A stretch of 64,000 nucleotides of DNA from Paludibacter sp. (GTDB lineage Bacteria > Bacteroidota > Bacteroidia > Bacteroidales > Paludibacteraceae), in the NCBI GenBank assembly GCA_028690665.1, contig JAQVAV010000001.1, positions 1 to 64,000 on the forward strand. The letters are read 5' to 3'. Both the position numbers and the translations under genes were made by a program. Of this stretch, positions 28,009-36,687 are shown piece after piece (the first letter of the stretch is position 1; each line of letters opens with the position of its first letter). The notes under the pieces are model-generated. The model made no database searches. It was given only the letters and a program-made list of their open reading frames with translations, and had not been told where the DNA came from.

Positions 28009-29106
28009 ATGAAATCAATAATTAAATATTTATTCCCATTATGCCTGTTAATGTTATTTGAGGCATGTAGCAACGATGGTTTGATTATTTCGACGGTTGA
28101 TGAATTGACAGCTGTTACAGATATGAATTTATCATCAAGTAATATTGTTCTTTCTACAGACAACGACAATGATTCGGTCTTGCTGATTACCTGGACTAAT
28201 CATCCTTTGCAACTTAATACAGACGAATATAAATTAGCAACAAATGCTCTGACTAATACTCTACAAATGGATACTTCATCCTCATTTGTAAATTCTGAAG
28301 AATATATATTACAGGATTCGGCTTATTTTACAGGTTCGGCACTAAATACTTACGCAAAAAAATATAATTTACCTGCCGATGTTGCATCTACTATCTACCT
28401 AAGAGTTAAAACAACTCAATCGGATAATAATCCTGCTGTATATAGCAGTGTTGTTTCATTCGAATTGACTCCTTATGGTTCCGAATTCGATTACATATAC
28501 ATGGGCTTAGGACAAAGCGTATCTTCTATTTCTGATTTTTCAAACAGATTATGTTCTCCAAACAAGGATGGACAATATGCGGGCTTTTTCTATGCTGCTA
28601 ACGGGTGGCAAAACTTTTATCTGTTGCCACAGGCAAACACAGACGGAGATGCTTATGGTTCGGAACCGGTAAACGACACAGGGCGTTTTAACCTGTATTC
28701 TGCTTCAGACAAATGGAGTTTATGGTTAGATGAGAATGTTGGTCTTTATTATATTACTGCTGATATGAATGCATTGACTTGGAGTTTTGTATATATGAGT
28801 TCATTGAATGTGTACGGAGATTTCAACTCCTGGGATAATTCTTCAGACCCAATGTTGTGGGATTCCGTTTCGAAGACTTATAGCGCAACTATAACCTTTA
28901 GCGAGGCAAACAGTTCTTTCAAATTAGTAACACATGATAGCTCCGGATCGCCATTATGGTCTTATCAATTAGGATCGAATTCCTTTTCTGGAGAATTATC
29001 GCTAAACGGAGATAATATAACCAATGATCAGACCGGAACTTTTGTTTTGACAGTTGATTTGAGTGATCCGGCCAAACTTAGTTATACACTCACTCCAACC
29101 AATTAA
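28009..29106 (+). CDS. SusE/SusF-like surface glycan-binding lipoprotein
   Basis: A 365-residue lipoprotein with Cys20 in LMLFEAC. An N-terminal SusE-type Ig domain (about 30-150; MNLSSSNIVLSTDNDNDSVL, LRVKTTQSD) is followed by two carbohydrate-binding-like beta domains: a middle one around AGFFYAANGWQNFYLLPQ and a C-terminal one starting LNVYGDFNSWDNS, which has the aromatic pattern of SusE/SusF starch-binding-like modules. Likely holds glycan at the cell surface. Last gene of the susCDE unit, ending at the terminator at 29129-29170. Confidence 0.85.
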   Translation: MKSIIKYLFPLCLLMLFEACSNDGLIISTVDELTAVTDMNLSSSNIVLSTDNDNDSVLLITWTNHPLQLNTDEYKLATNALTNTLQMDTSSSFVNSEEYILQDSAYFTGSALNTYAKKYNLPADVASTIYLRVKTTQSDNNPAVYSSVVSFELTPYGSEFDYIYMGLGQSVSSISDFSNRLCSPNKDGQYAGFFYAANGWQNFYLLPQANTDGDAYGSEPVNDTGRFNLYSASDKWSLWLDENVGLYYITADMNALTWSFVYMSSLNVYGDFNSWDNSSDPMLWDSVSKTYSATITFSEANSSFKLVTHDSSGSPLWSYQLGSNSFSGELSLNGDNITNDQTGTFVLTVDLSDPAKLSYTLTPTN

Positions 29107-29128
29107 TAATAAATTAGTTTTTAAGGTT

Positions 29129-29170
29129 TGAAGGCGTCTGCAAATTGAGACGCCTTCATTAAATTTTATG
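29129..29170 (+). terminator. Rho-independent terminator of the susC-susD-susE unit
   Basis: A perfect 11-bp stem (29129-29139, 29148-29158) with an 8-nt loop, followed by an A/T-rich tail. It separates the binding/transport genes from the enzyme genes. Confidence 0.82.
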
Positions 29171-29178
29171 TATTTTTG
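29171..29178 (+). promoter_or_regulatory. Possible -7 box (TATTTTTG) for the GH53 operon
   Basis: TATTTTTG directly after the terminator hairpin, about 150 nt before the ATG at 29329; a TTG lies 23 nt upstream inside the hairpin loop. Weak call. No TTTGTCCGA motif was seen here. Confidence 0.35.
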
Positions 29179-29328
29179 AAAGTTAGTGAAAATGCATAAT
29201 ATATAAGAATTCTTCTAAAGTTGTTTTATTACAGCACTATAATTGACTGTTTTACATAACATCTAATAATTGAATTTCTTATTGTGTGATTTTTTACTTA
29301 ACTGTAAATATTTTAATTTCTTATCAAT

Positions 29329-30375
29329 ATGAAGTACTCCCGTTTTTTCCTCTCTATATTTATTTTGCTATCAACTATTAGTTTAATATCATGTAAGAAC
29401 GAGGATCCAACACCATCTACATCAACAACCACAACAGATTTTGTTAAAGGCGCTGACATTGGCTGGCTTGAACAAATGGAAGCTACGGGCTACACATTTT
29501 ATGACAGCTATGGTACTCAAAAAGAATGTTTGGATATATTGAAAGAAAAGGGTATCAATACTATTCGGCTAAGAGTTTGGGTAAATCCTTCGAATGATAA
29601 AACAAACGGCCATTGCAGTAAAAAAGGAGTCGCAACAATGGCTTTAAGAGCAAAAAATAAAGGATTTAGAATCATGATAGACTTTCATTATAGCGACTCA
29701 TGGGCAGATCCCGGTAAACAAACAAAACCAGCCGCGTGGGCAAATCACACCTTTTCGCAATTATTAGATGATGTATATAATCATACATATAATGTTCTGG
29801 ATACCCTTAAACAGATTGGAGTCACCCCGGAATGGATACAGGTTGGAAATGAAATTCCCGGGGGAATATTATGGCCTGACGGAAGCACGAATAACTGGCC
29901 CCAACTAGCACAGTTACTAAATAAGGGTTATGATGCAGCAAAAGCCATCGATACAAATATCAAAGTCATCATTCATCTTGATCAGGGAAATAACAATTCC
30001 CGCTTTAGAACTTTCTTTGACAAAGCTGATTACTATAAAGTACAATATGATGTGATTGGATTATCTTATTATCCTTATTGGCTAAATGAAGATTATACCG
30101 AAAGTATAAATGACCTCGGAAACAATATGATTGACATTACTTCCCGTTACGGGAAAGAAGTAATGATTGTTGAAGTTGGAGGAGAAGATACTGAAGCTCT
30201 AAATACTTACAATATGCTTCTGGCAGTTCAAACGAAAGTAAAATCTGTACCCAACAGCAAAGGTCTGGGTGTAATTTATTGGGAGCCGGAAGGTGCACGC
30301 AGCTGGAGTGGATACTCACTAAGTGCATGGAACGATGATGGCAAGCCAACTATTGCTTTAGATGCCTTTAAATAA
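29329..30375 (+). CDS. GH53 endo-beta-1,4-galactanase, lipid-anchored
   Basis: A 348-residue arabinogalactan endo-beta-1,4-galactanase. The lipoprotein signal ends TISLISC with Cys22, followed by KNED, an acidic stretch like Bacteroidota surface-export signals, so the enzyme probably faces outside. A Ser/Thr linker leads into the GH53 barrel from FVKGADIGWLEQMEATGY. The acid/base is Glu175 in EWIQVGNEIPGG and the nucleophile Glu282 in MIVEVGGED; also DFHYSDSWADPGKQ and GVIYWEPEGARSW. Cuts pectic beta-1,4-galactan into importable oligosaccharides. First of two tandem GH53 genes, 15 nt apart. Confidence 0.96.
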   Translation: MKYSRFFLSIFILLSTISLISCKNEDPTPSTSTTTTDFVKGADIGWLEQMEATGYTFYDSYGTQKECLDILKEKGINTIRLRVWVNPSNDKTNGHCSKKGVATMALRAKNKGFRIMIDFHYSDSWADPGKQTKPAAWANHTFSQLLDDVYNHTYNVLDTLKQIGVTPEWIQVGNEIPGGILWPDGSTNNWPQLAQLLNKGYDAAKAIDTNIKVIIHLDQGNNNSRFRTFFDKADYYKVQYDVIGLSYYPYWLNEDYTESINDLGNNMIDITSRYGKEVMIVEVGGEDTEALNTYNMLLAVQTKVKSVPNSKGLGVIYWEPEGARSWSGYSLSAWNDDGKPTIALDAFK

Positions 30376-30390
30376 TTTAAAACATAAAAA

Positions 30391-31422
30391 ATGAAGAAAT
30401 CATTTTCAATTTTAGTCACATTGCTATTATCTATTCAAATTTTCGTAAAAGCCTCTGAAAATATCACACCAACACAAGCTTTTGCAAAAGGGGCCGACAT
30501 TAGCTGGCTTCCTCAAATGGAAGCTTCGGGCTATAAGTTTTACAATGAACAGGGAAAACCCGAAGACTGCATCAAAATACTGAAAGATCATGGTATTAAC
30601 TCTATCCGTTTAAGAACATTTGTCAATCCTTCGAACGACCCGCATTCGGGGCACTGTAGCAAAGAAGAAACAATAGACATGGCTGTAAGAGCAAAAAAAA
30701 TGGGAATGCGCATAATGATAGATTTTCATTACAGCGATTCGTGGGCAGACCCATCGAAACAAAAAAAGCCCAAAGCCTGGGAAGAATTGAGTTTTGAACA
30801 ATTAAAAGACTCTCTTTACGACTATACATTCAATGTCATATCTGCTCTAAAAAGTGCTGGAGTTACTCCGGAATGGGTTCAAATAGGAAACGAGACACCT
30901 ACCGGAATGATTTATCCGGAAGGGCATACCGACAATTGGCCTCAGCTGGCACAATTAATCAACAAAGGTTACGATGCCGTAAAAGCCGTTTCGCCAAAAA
31001 CAAAAATCATTCTCCACGTTGATCAGGGAAACGACAATGAACGTTTTCGCTGGTGGTTTGATAACGCAACAAAATATGGTGCCAAATATGATATTATCGG
31101 CATGTCTTACTATCCTTTCTGGCTCGATGGACAACCTGATTATACCCTGTCAATCGACGATTTGAGTAAAAACCTGAATGACATGGCTCAACGCTACGAA
31201 AAAGAAGTGATGGTTGTGGAAGTTGGAGGTGAAGATAATAAAGTTCAAAACACTTACAATATGCTGAAAGCCGTTATTCAAAAAGTGAAAATGGTTCCTC
31301 TGCACAAAGGCCTTGGCGTTTTCTACTGGGAACCAGAAGGCGCCCGCAGCTGGAGTCAATATGCATTGAATTGCTGGGGAAACGATGGAAAACCCACAAA
31401 AGCGCTAAGCGCATTCAAATAA
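30391..31422 (+). CDS. GH53 endo-beta-1,4-galactanase, apparently periplasmic
   Basis: A 343-residue GH53 enzyme, clearly a paralogue of the preceding one (shared GADI-WL-QMEA-GY, DFHYSDSWADP, GVFYWEPEGARSWS). Acid/base Glu168 in WVQIGNETPTG; nucleophile Glu277 in MVVEVGGED. The signal peptide (MKKSFSILVTLLLSIQIFVKA) has no lipobox Cys, so it is probably soluble in the periplasm or secreted, in contrast to its lipid-anchored neighbour. Such a pair would split surface cleavage from periplasmic trimming (inference). Confidence 0.95.
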   Translation: MKKSFSILVTLLLSIQIFVKASENITPTQAFAKGADISWLPQMEASGYKFYNEQGKPEDCIKILKDHGINSIRLRTFVNPSNDPHSGHCSKEETIDMAVRAKKMGMRIMIDFHYSDSWADPSKQKKPKAWEELSFEQLKDSLYDYTFNVISALKSAGVTPEWVQIGNETPTGMIYPEGHTDNWPQLAQLINKGYDAVKAVSPKTKIILHVDQGNDNERFRWWFDNATKYGAKYDIIGMSYYPFWLDGQPDYTLSIDDLSKNLNDMAQRYEKEVMVVEVGGEDNKVQNTYNMLKAVIQKVKMVPLHKGLGVFYWEPEGARSWSQYALNCWGNDGKPTKALSAFK

Positions 31423-31636
31423 ATTTTTCGAACAAAATATCATGAACATGAAAGAAATTGTTAATCAATATAAGCGGTCAGACAATTCAGTCTGAAACAA
31501 ACAATAAATCATTATTCAACAAAAAAATTAAACATTGGAGTTTATATTGCAAGATTTAAACACCTAGACACAAAAAAAGATTTCAATTTTTAAATCGACA
31601 ATTTAGAAATTCATTTAGTTAACATTTGTTTTTTTA

Positions 31637-31679
31637 ATTCTCCTGGATCTTCGACATTTCATCGAGGCTTCAGGAGAAT
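31637..31679 (+). other. Long imperfect hairpin in the leader before the GH2 gene
   Basis: 9-bp perfect outer arms (31637-31645, 31671-31679) enclose an inner 6-bp stem (31649-31654, 31662-31667), 43 nt before the GH2 start. There is no T-tract after it on the plus strand, so it is not a classic terminator for the GH53 genes. The rest of the 300-nt gap 31423-31722 shows only a small 6-bp hairpin at 31478-31495. Confidence 0.5.
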
Positions 31680-31722
31680 ATTAACTAAATACATCGAAAA
31701 ATTACCCGAAAACAGCAATTTC

Positions 31723-34083
31723 ATGAAAAAGGTATTATTTTTTATAAGTTTCTTTCCCCTATTTATTTGGGGGCAAAACGGTAGACAAACCATTAATTTC
31801 AACAGCAACTGGAAATTTTGCAATCAAGAAGATCTCTCCGCTAAAACAGAATCTCCCTGGCTCGAAAACTTTGATTTTAATGACTGGACAAACGTAACTT
31901 TACCTCGCACAGCCAAAGTAGAGCCGCTGACAATAGTAAACCCATGGGAAGGAATCAGCTGGTATGCAAAAGAGTTCACCGCAGATTCGGCATGGAAAAA
32001 CAAAAAAATCTCCATTCAGTTTGATGCTATAATGCAAAAGGCTGATGTTTGGTTGAACGGGAAGCATATTTACACTAACTATGGAGGATATTTGCCCTTC
32101 TGCATAGATATTTCTGATGCAATAAATTATGAAAAAGCAAACAGAATTATTGTAAAAACAGACAATACCTCAAATCCGGAGATCCCTCCCGGAAAATCTA
32201 TCCAGACACTGGATTTTTGTTATTACAGCGGAATATACAGAAATGTATCGCTGATTGTAACCGAGCTACTCCATATTACAAACAGTATTAAAGAAAATTT
32301 AACTGCATCGGGAGGAATAAAAATATGGTATCCGGTTGTAACAAAAGATTCGGCGCAAATAGCTATTGCCACACACATCCGCAACGATTATAAAATTCCT
32401 GAAAAATTCAATATTTCCTACAAACTAATAAACTCTAAGGGGGAACCTGTAATACAAGAAACTTTACAAAACCAAAGGATAATAGCAAAAAATCAGCTTG
32501 GTATAACAGATACACTACGCATTAAAAATCCACGGTTATGGCATCCCAACCATCCTGATTTATATAAATTAGTTGTTGAAATTAGCCAGCAAGGAAAAAT
32601 AATCGACCGTGTAGAGAATCGTATCGGAATCCGGAAATTTGAAATTAAAAATGACCAGTTTTGGGTGAATAACGAACCTTTGTTATTAATTGGCACAAAC
32701 CGGCATCAGGAATATCCGTATATAGGAAATGCACTTTCTGACAACGCTCAATACAGGGATGTTTATAAAATAAAACAGGCCGGATTCAATATTGTGAGAC
32801 TTTCTCACTATCCGCAATCACCGGCATTTATGAAGGCCTGCGACGAATTGGGAATTTTGGCCATAGATGCTATTCCGGGCTGGCAGTTTGTTGGGGATAG
32901 TCTTTTCAAAGAACGCTCATACCAAAATGCTCGGGAACTTATCCGGCGTGACAGGAATCATGCCTGTGTTGCAATATGGGAACTTTCGTTAAACGAATCG
33001 CCTATGCCCGACAGTTTTATGAAACAAATGAACAACATTGCAAAAGAAGAATTTCCCGAGACAAAACTTATAACCTGCGGCTGGATTGATAAATACTACG
33101 ACGTTTTTATCCCGGCCAGGCAACATGCAAAACCACCTTTTTACTGGAAAAAATATTCAGGAAAAATTCCTCTGTTCACAGGCGAATATGGCGATTGGGA
33201 ATATTATGCTCAGGATGCTGGACTCAATCAGGCCGGATATGCAGGCTTAACACCCAACGAGCGTACCAGCCGCCAACTTCGTAGAGATGGAGAGAAGCGC
33301 TTACTACAGCAAGCCATCAATTTTCAGGAAGCTCACAACGACAATTTGCGTAATCCGCATTTGGGCGATGCAAACTGGTTGATGTTCGACTATAACCGCG
33401 GCTATTCTCCAGACATCGAATCATCAGGTATTATGGACATGTTGCGTTTACCTAAATTCAGTTATTACATGTATCGCAGTCAAAGTACTCTACCAACCTT
33501 AAAAATAGCAAGCTATTGGAATAAAAATTCTGATTTTCAGGATATAAAAGTATTTTCGAATTGCGATGAAGTGGCTCTTTATCTAAACGGCAAACTTATC
33601 GGACAGCAAAAAGCAGAACGAAATTCTATATCCGATAAACTGCCTCATGCTCCTTTTATTTTTCATCCGGACAGGTATGAACCGGGAACATTAAAAGCTG
33701 TAGGATACAGAAACAACAAAAAAGTGGCAACGGACAAAATTTCAACCGCAGGCAAAGCTGCACAATTAAAAATAAGCTATGACTTAAGTTCCAAACCTTT
33801 AGAAGCAGATGGTGCCGATGCTATTTTCGTTTACGTTACTATCTGTGATAAAAAAGGCCATCCGGTTTTCGATGCTGCCAACAATGTGAGCCTTACAGTT
33901 AGTACTGGGGCTGAGATTATCAGTCCGAAGGCTGTAGCAGCAGAAGCAGGGATTGCGACTTTTTTACTTAAAGCGGGTAATTTCCCGGCAAAAATCCGGA
34001 TCACAGCAAAATCAGAAGGATTATCACCGGCCAAATCGAAAATAAAATCAAACATAAATTCGCTTTCGGGAGTGTCTTTATAA
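31723..34083 (+). CDS. GH2 beta-galactosidase
   Basis: A 786-residue secreted glycosidase that would release galactose from galacto-oligosaccharides. The signal peptide is MKKVLFFISFFPLFIWGQ. A jelly-roll domain (about 22-180; ADVWLNGKHIYTNYGGYLPF), an Ig-like domain and a TIM barrel (about 310-590) follow. Acid/base Glu425 in ELSLNES; nucleophile Glu488 in LFTGEYGDW. C-terminal Ig-like domains: one with NCDEVALYLNGKLIG, and a Big_1-like one (GADAIFVYVTICDKKGHPVF). Periplasmic placement is inferred from lack of a lipobox. End of the galactan PUL; terminator at 34109-34150. Confidence 0.92.
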   Translation: MKKVLFFISFFPLFIWGQNGRQTINFNSNWKFCNQEDLSAKTESPWLENFDFNDWTNVTLPRTAKVEPLTIVNPWEGISWYAKEFTADSAWKNKKISIQFDAIMQKADVWLNGKHIYTNYGGYLPFCIDISDAINYEKANRIIVKTDNTSNPEIPPGKSIQTLDFCYYSGIYRNVSLIVTELLHITNSIKENLTASGGIKIWYPVVTKDSAQIAIATHIRNDYKIPEKFNISYKLINSKGEPVIQETLQNQRIIAKNQLGITDTLRIKNPRLWHPNHPDLYKLVVEISQQGKIIDRVENRIGIRKFEIKNDQFWVNNEPLLLIGTNRHQEYPYIGNALSDNAQYRDVYKIKQAGFNIVRLSHYPQSPAFMKACDELGILAIDAIPGWQFVGDSLFKERSYQNARELIRRDRNHACVAIWELSLNESPMPDSFMKQMNNIAKEEFPETKLITCGWIDKYYDVFIPARQHAKPPFYWKKYSGKIPLFTGEYGDWEYYAQDAGLNQAGYAGLTPNERTSRQLRRDGEKRLLQQAINFQEAHNDNLRNPHLGDANWLMFDYNRGYSPDIESSGIMDMLRLPKFSYYMYRSQSTLPTLKIASYWNKNSDFQDIKVFSNCDEVALYLNGKLIGQQKAERNSISDKLPHAPFIFHPDRYEPGTLKAVGYRNNKKVATDKISTAGKAAQLKISYDLSSKPLEADGADAIFVYVTICDKKGHPVFDAANNVSLTVSTGAEIISPKAVAAEAGIATFLLKAGNFPAKIRITAKSEGLSPAKSKIKSNINSLSGVSL

Positions 34084-34108
34084 ATACTTTTTGAATAACT
34101 CAATAAAA

Positions 34109-34150
34109 AAACACCCAAAGCTGAACAACAACTTTGGGTGTTTCCCTTTT
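34109..34150. terminator. Bidirectional rho-independent terminator between GH2 and GH3 genes
   Basis: 12-bp arms (34109-34120, 34132-34143), 11-nt loop, T-rich on the plus-strand side and A-rich on the other, so it can serve both converging genes. Confidence 0.88.
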
Positions 34151-34172
34151 AGACACACTAACTAATTTTTCA

Positions 34173-36371
34173 TCATTCAACTATAACCGAGACCTTACTT
34201 TTTACATCGGCTGATGACGAAGCATTTGAAAACACAAATTCTCCGGGCTCAACCACCCAACTTTCTTTAATATCATTATAATATGCTAAGTCCTTCACTT
34301 TTATTTCCAGTGTAACCATTGTTTGTTCTCCAGCTGCCAAAAACACCTTTTTAAAAGCTTTTAGTTCTTTCATTGGTCTCAGGACAGATGCCTTAGGTTC
34401 CGACATATAAGCCTGAACTACTTCTGCACCAGCTATTTTTCCCGTGTTTCTAAGACTAAATGTAAGTTTAACAACATCATCCTGAGCATACATTTTTTTA
34501 TCGGAATTTATCTTTCCATATTCGAATGTTGTATAACTCAATCCAAATCCAAAGGGGAATAATGGTTTAATTTTTTGTGTATCAAACCAACGATACCCGA
34601 CAAGAATATCTTCTCCATAAATTTGTTTTTTATTTATTCCGGGATATGACATTTTTCCGAAAGAAATAGCTCCATTATCTTCCAGTTTAACAGGAAAGGT
34701 AAACGGCAATTTTCCCGAAGGGTTTACATCTCCGGAAATAACAGAAGCTAAAGCATTACCTGATTCTGAGCCTAAATACCATGCCTGTAAAAGTGCAGGA
34801 ACTTTATCAATCCAAGGCATAGCAACAGCATTTCCACTACATAGCACAACACTTGTATTCTTATTGGCATTCAAAAGATTCTCAATCAATTCATTTTGCT
34901 GATATGGTAAATCAAAGGACTTACGATCATCACCTTCCGCATCCTGAAAATAATTTTTATTAAGACCTCCTATAAAAATTACAGCATCAGCTGTTTTTGC
35001 AAGTTCAAGAGAAACAGTCATCAACGAATCGGCCTTTTGTTTATCTTTTGGCTTATTCATATTCAAATTTGAATTATAGCCTTTTGAATATGCAATATTT
35101 TCTTTCCCATATTTATCAATAAGTCCCTGAAGAGGTGACATTTCATACGCCACCTTAAGCGATGAAGACCCCCCTCCGATAACAAGACTTTTTACCGCAT
35201 TTTCACCAACAACAAGAATCTTCTTATATTTTCCAACGGGAATTGGTAAAGTTTTTTTATCATTTTTAAGTAACACGATTCCTTCCTCGGCTATTTTACG
35301 GGCCGCCAATGAATGCTCCGGACTTACAAATTTACCATAAGGGCGATCGGCTGCCATTGTTGTTCTGAAGATCAGACGTAAAAGCCGTCTCACTTTATCA
35401 TTCAACTCTTTCTCGGTGTATTTGCCATTACGAATTCCTTCAAGATACGGGTTGGCCAAATAATAAGCCGAATATGGAGATGTTCCTTTGGTAGTCAAAC
35501 CATCAGTCCATGTACCCATTTCAAGATCCAAACCATTATATACAGCCTGATCTGTATTATGTGTTCCGCCCCAATCGCTAATAACGACACCATCAAATTT
35601 CCAATCATTTTTCAAAATTTTATTAAGCAACAAATCGTTGTGGCAACAATGTTCCCCACGAAATTGATTATACGCACCCATAATTGACCAACTGTGAGCC
35701 TCAGTCACTGCCGCTTTAAAAGCTGGCAAATAAATCTCATGTAAGGCTCTGTCGCTGACTTCAACATCAATTGACATACGCTCATTTTCCTGATTGTTCA
35801 ACGCAAAATGCTTTACGCATGTAGCAACTCCATTCTTCTGAACGCCCTGAATATATGGCACTACCATACGAGAAGACAGCCACGGATCTTCACCCATATA
35901 TTCAAAATTACGTCCATTCAACGGAGTACGATAGATATTGACCCCGGGACCAAGTAAAACATTCTTATTTCTGTAACGAGCCTCCTCCCCTATAGATTTT
36001 CCATAAAGCATAGCCATATCAGGATTAAAAGTCGCCGCCAAACAAGCAAGAGCCGGGAAAGCGGTACAAGAGTCATTCGTCCATTTTGCACCATCCCATT
36101 CGTCCCAAAAAACTTCTTCACGAATGCCATGCGGTCCATCTGTCATCCAAATTTCGGGAATTCCCAGACGTGGAACACCGGGAGAACTGAACTTCGACTG
36201 CGCATGGCACATAGCAACCTTTTCTTTCAACGTCATCAACGACAATGCATTCTCTACTCTTTTTTCAATTGGCTGAGTTTTGTCAAGATATGTCGGTATC
36301 TGAGCTTTAGCAGGAAGCACGGCTATAAAAGAACACAAAACACTAATACTTAATATATTTCTAATTTTCAT
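34173..36371 (-). CDS. GH3 beta-glucosidase-type glycoside hydrolase
   Basis: I use the ATG at 36371, which starts a signal peptide (MKIRNILSISVLCSFIAVLP, then AKAQ), rather than the frame's upstream start at 36500; this gives 732 residues. The GH3 N-terminal barrel contains MTDGPHGIRE, KHFALNNQE and the nucleophile Asp266 in GVVISDWGGTHNT. The alpha/beta sandwich domain has EGIVLLKNDKKTLPI, and a fibronectin III-like domain ends the chain (RNTGKIAGAEVVQAYM). Typical substrates are beta-glucosides; exact specificity is unknown. It lies 316 nt after the lectin-like/PKD gene on the same strand, so it may be a separate unit of the second PUL. Confidence 0.93.
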   Translation of the reverse strand: MKIRNILSISVLCSFIAVLPAKAQIPTYLDKTQPIEKRVENALSLMTLKEKVAMCHAQSKFSSPGVPRLGIPEIWMTDGPHGIREEVFWDEWDGAKWTNDSCTAFPALACLAATFNPDMAMLYGKSIGEEARYRNKNVLLGPGVNIYRTPLNGRNFEYMGEDPWLSSRMVVPYIQGVQKNGVATCVKHFALNNQENERMSIDVEVSDRALHEIYLPAFKAAVTEAHSWSIMGAYNQFRGEHCCHNDLLLNKILKNDWKFDGVVISDWGGTHNTDQAVYNGLDLEMGTWTDGLTTKGTSPYSAYYLANPYLEGIRNGKYTEKELNDKVRRLLRLIFRTTMAADRPYGKFVSPEHSLAARKIAEEGIVLLKNDKKTLPIPVGKYKKILVVGENAVKSLVIGGGSSSLKVAYEMSPLQGLIDKYGKENIAYSKGYNSNLNMNKPKDKQKADSLMTVSLELAKTADAVIFIGGLNKNYFQDAEGDDRKSFDLPYQQNELIENLLNANKNTSVVLCSGNAVAMPWIDKVPALLQAWYLGSESGNALASVISGDVNPSGKLPFTFPVKLEDNGAISFGKMSYPGINKKQIYGEDILVGYRWFDTQKIKPLFPFGFGLSYTTFEYGKINSDKKMYAQDDVVKLTFSLRNTGKIAGAEVVQAYMSEPKASVLRPMKELKAFKKVFLAAGEQTMVTLEIKVKDLAYYNDIKESWVVEPGEFVFSNASSSADVKSKVSVIVE

Positions 36372-36559
36372 CCGTAAATAATTTATTTTATAGAAGGTAC
36401 TTCCACACATCACTAAATCCTTGAATAATAACAACCAGCTTGTATTGAACCCAGAAACAATCCGGAAATTTTTCTGAATAAAACAACTGAAATCAGTCAA
36501 AAAGGTGTTATGCTTTTTATACCTTAAAATGATATTCTACAAATTTCAGGGAACTAAAT

Positions 36560-36649
36560 AATATAAAAAAACAGAATACAAATTACACAATCACATGCGA
36601 ATATTTATAGATCAAATAGTTTTATGAAATTCTGTGTAATCTGTATTCT
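36560..36649 (-). terminator. Inverted repeat, probable minus-strand terminator after the lectin-like/PKD gene
   Basis: 17-bp arms with one mismatch (36573-36589, 36633-36649) around a 43-nt loop; read on the minus strand it is followed by a T-rich stretch (36572-36560). The long loop makes the call uncertain. Nothing else is evident in the 316-nt gap 36372-36687. Confidence 0.5.
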
Positions 36650-36687
36650 ACACTAATCTTTAGAAAACCTTTACTATTTATTACATA

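Noticed and set aside
31478-31495. 6-bp hairpin after the second GH53 gene as terminator
   Set aside because: Short stem with no following T-tract on either strand.
36372-36500. Upstream extension of the GH3 gene to 36500
   Set aside because: The extra 43 residues precede a perfect signal peptide starting at 36371, so the upstream part is not translated as part of the enzyme.
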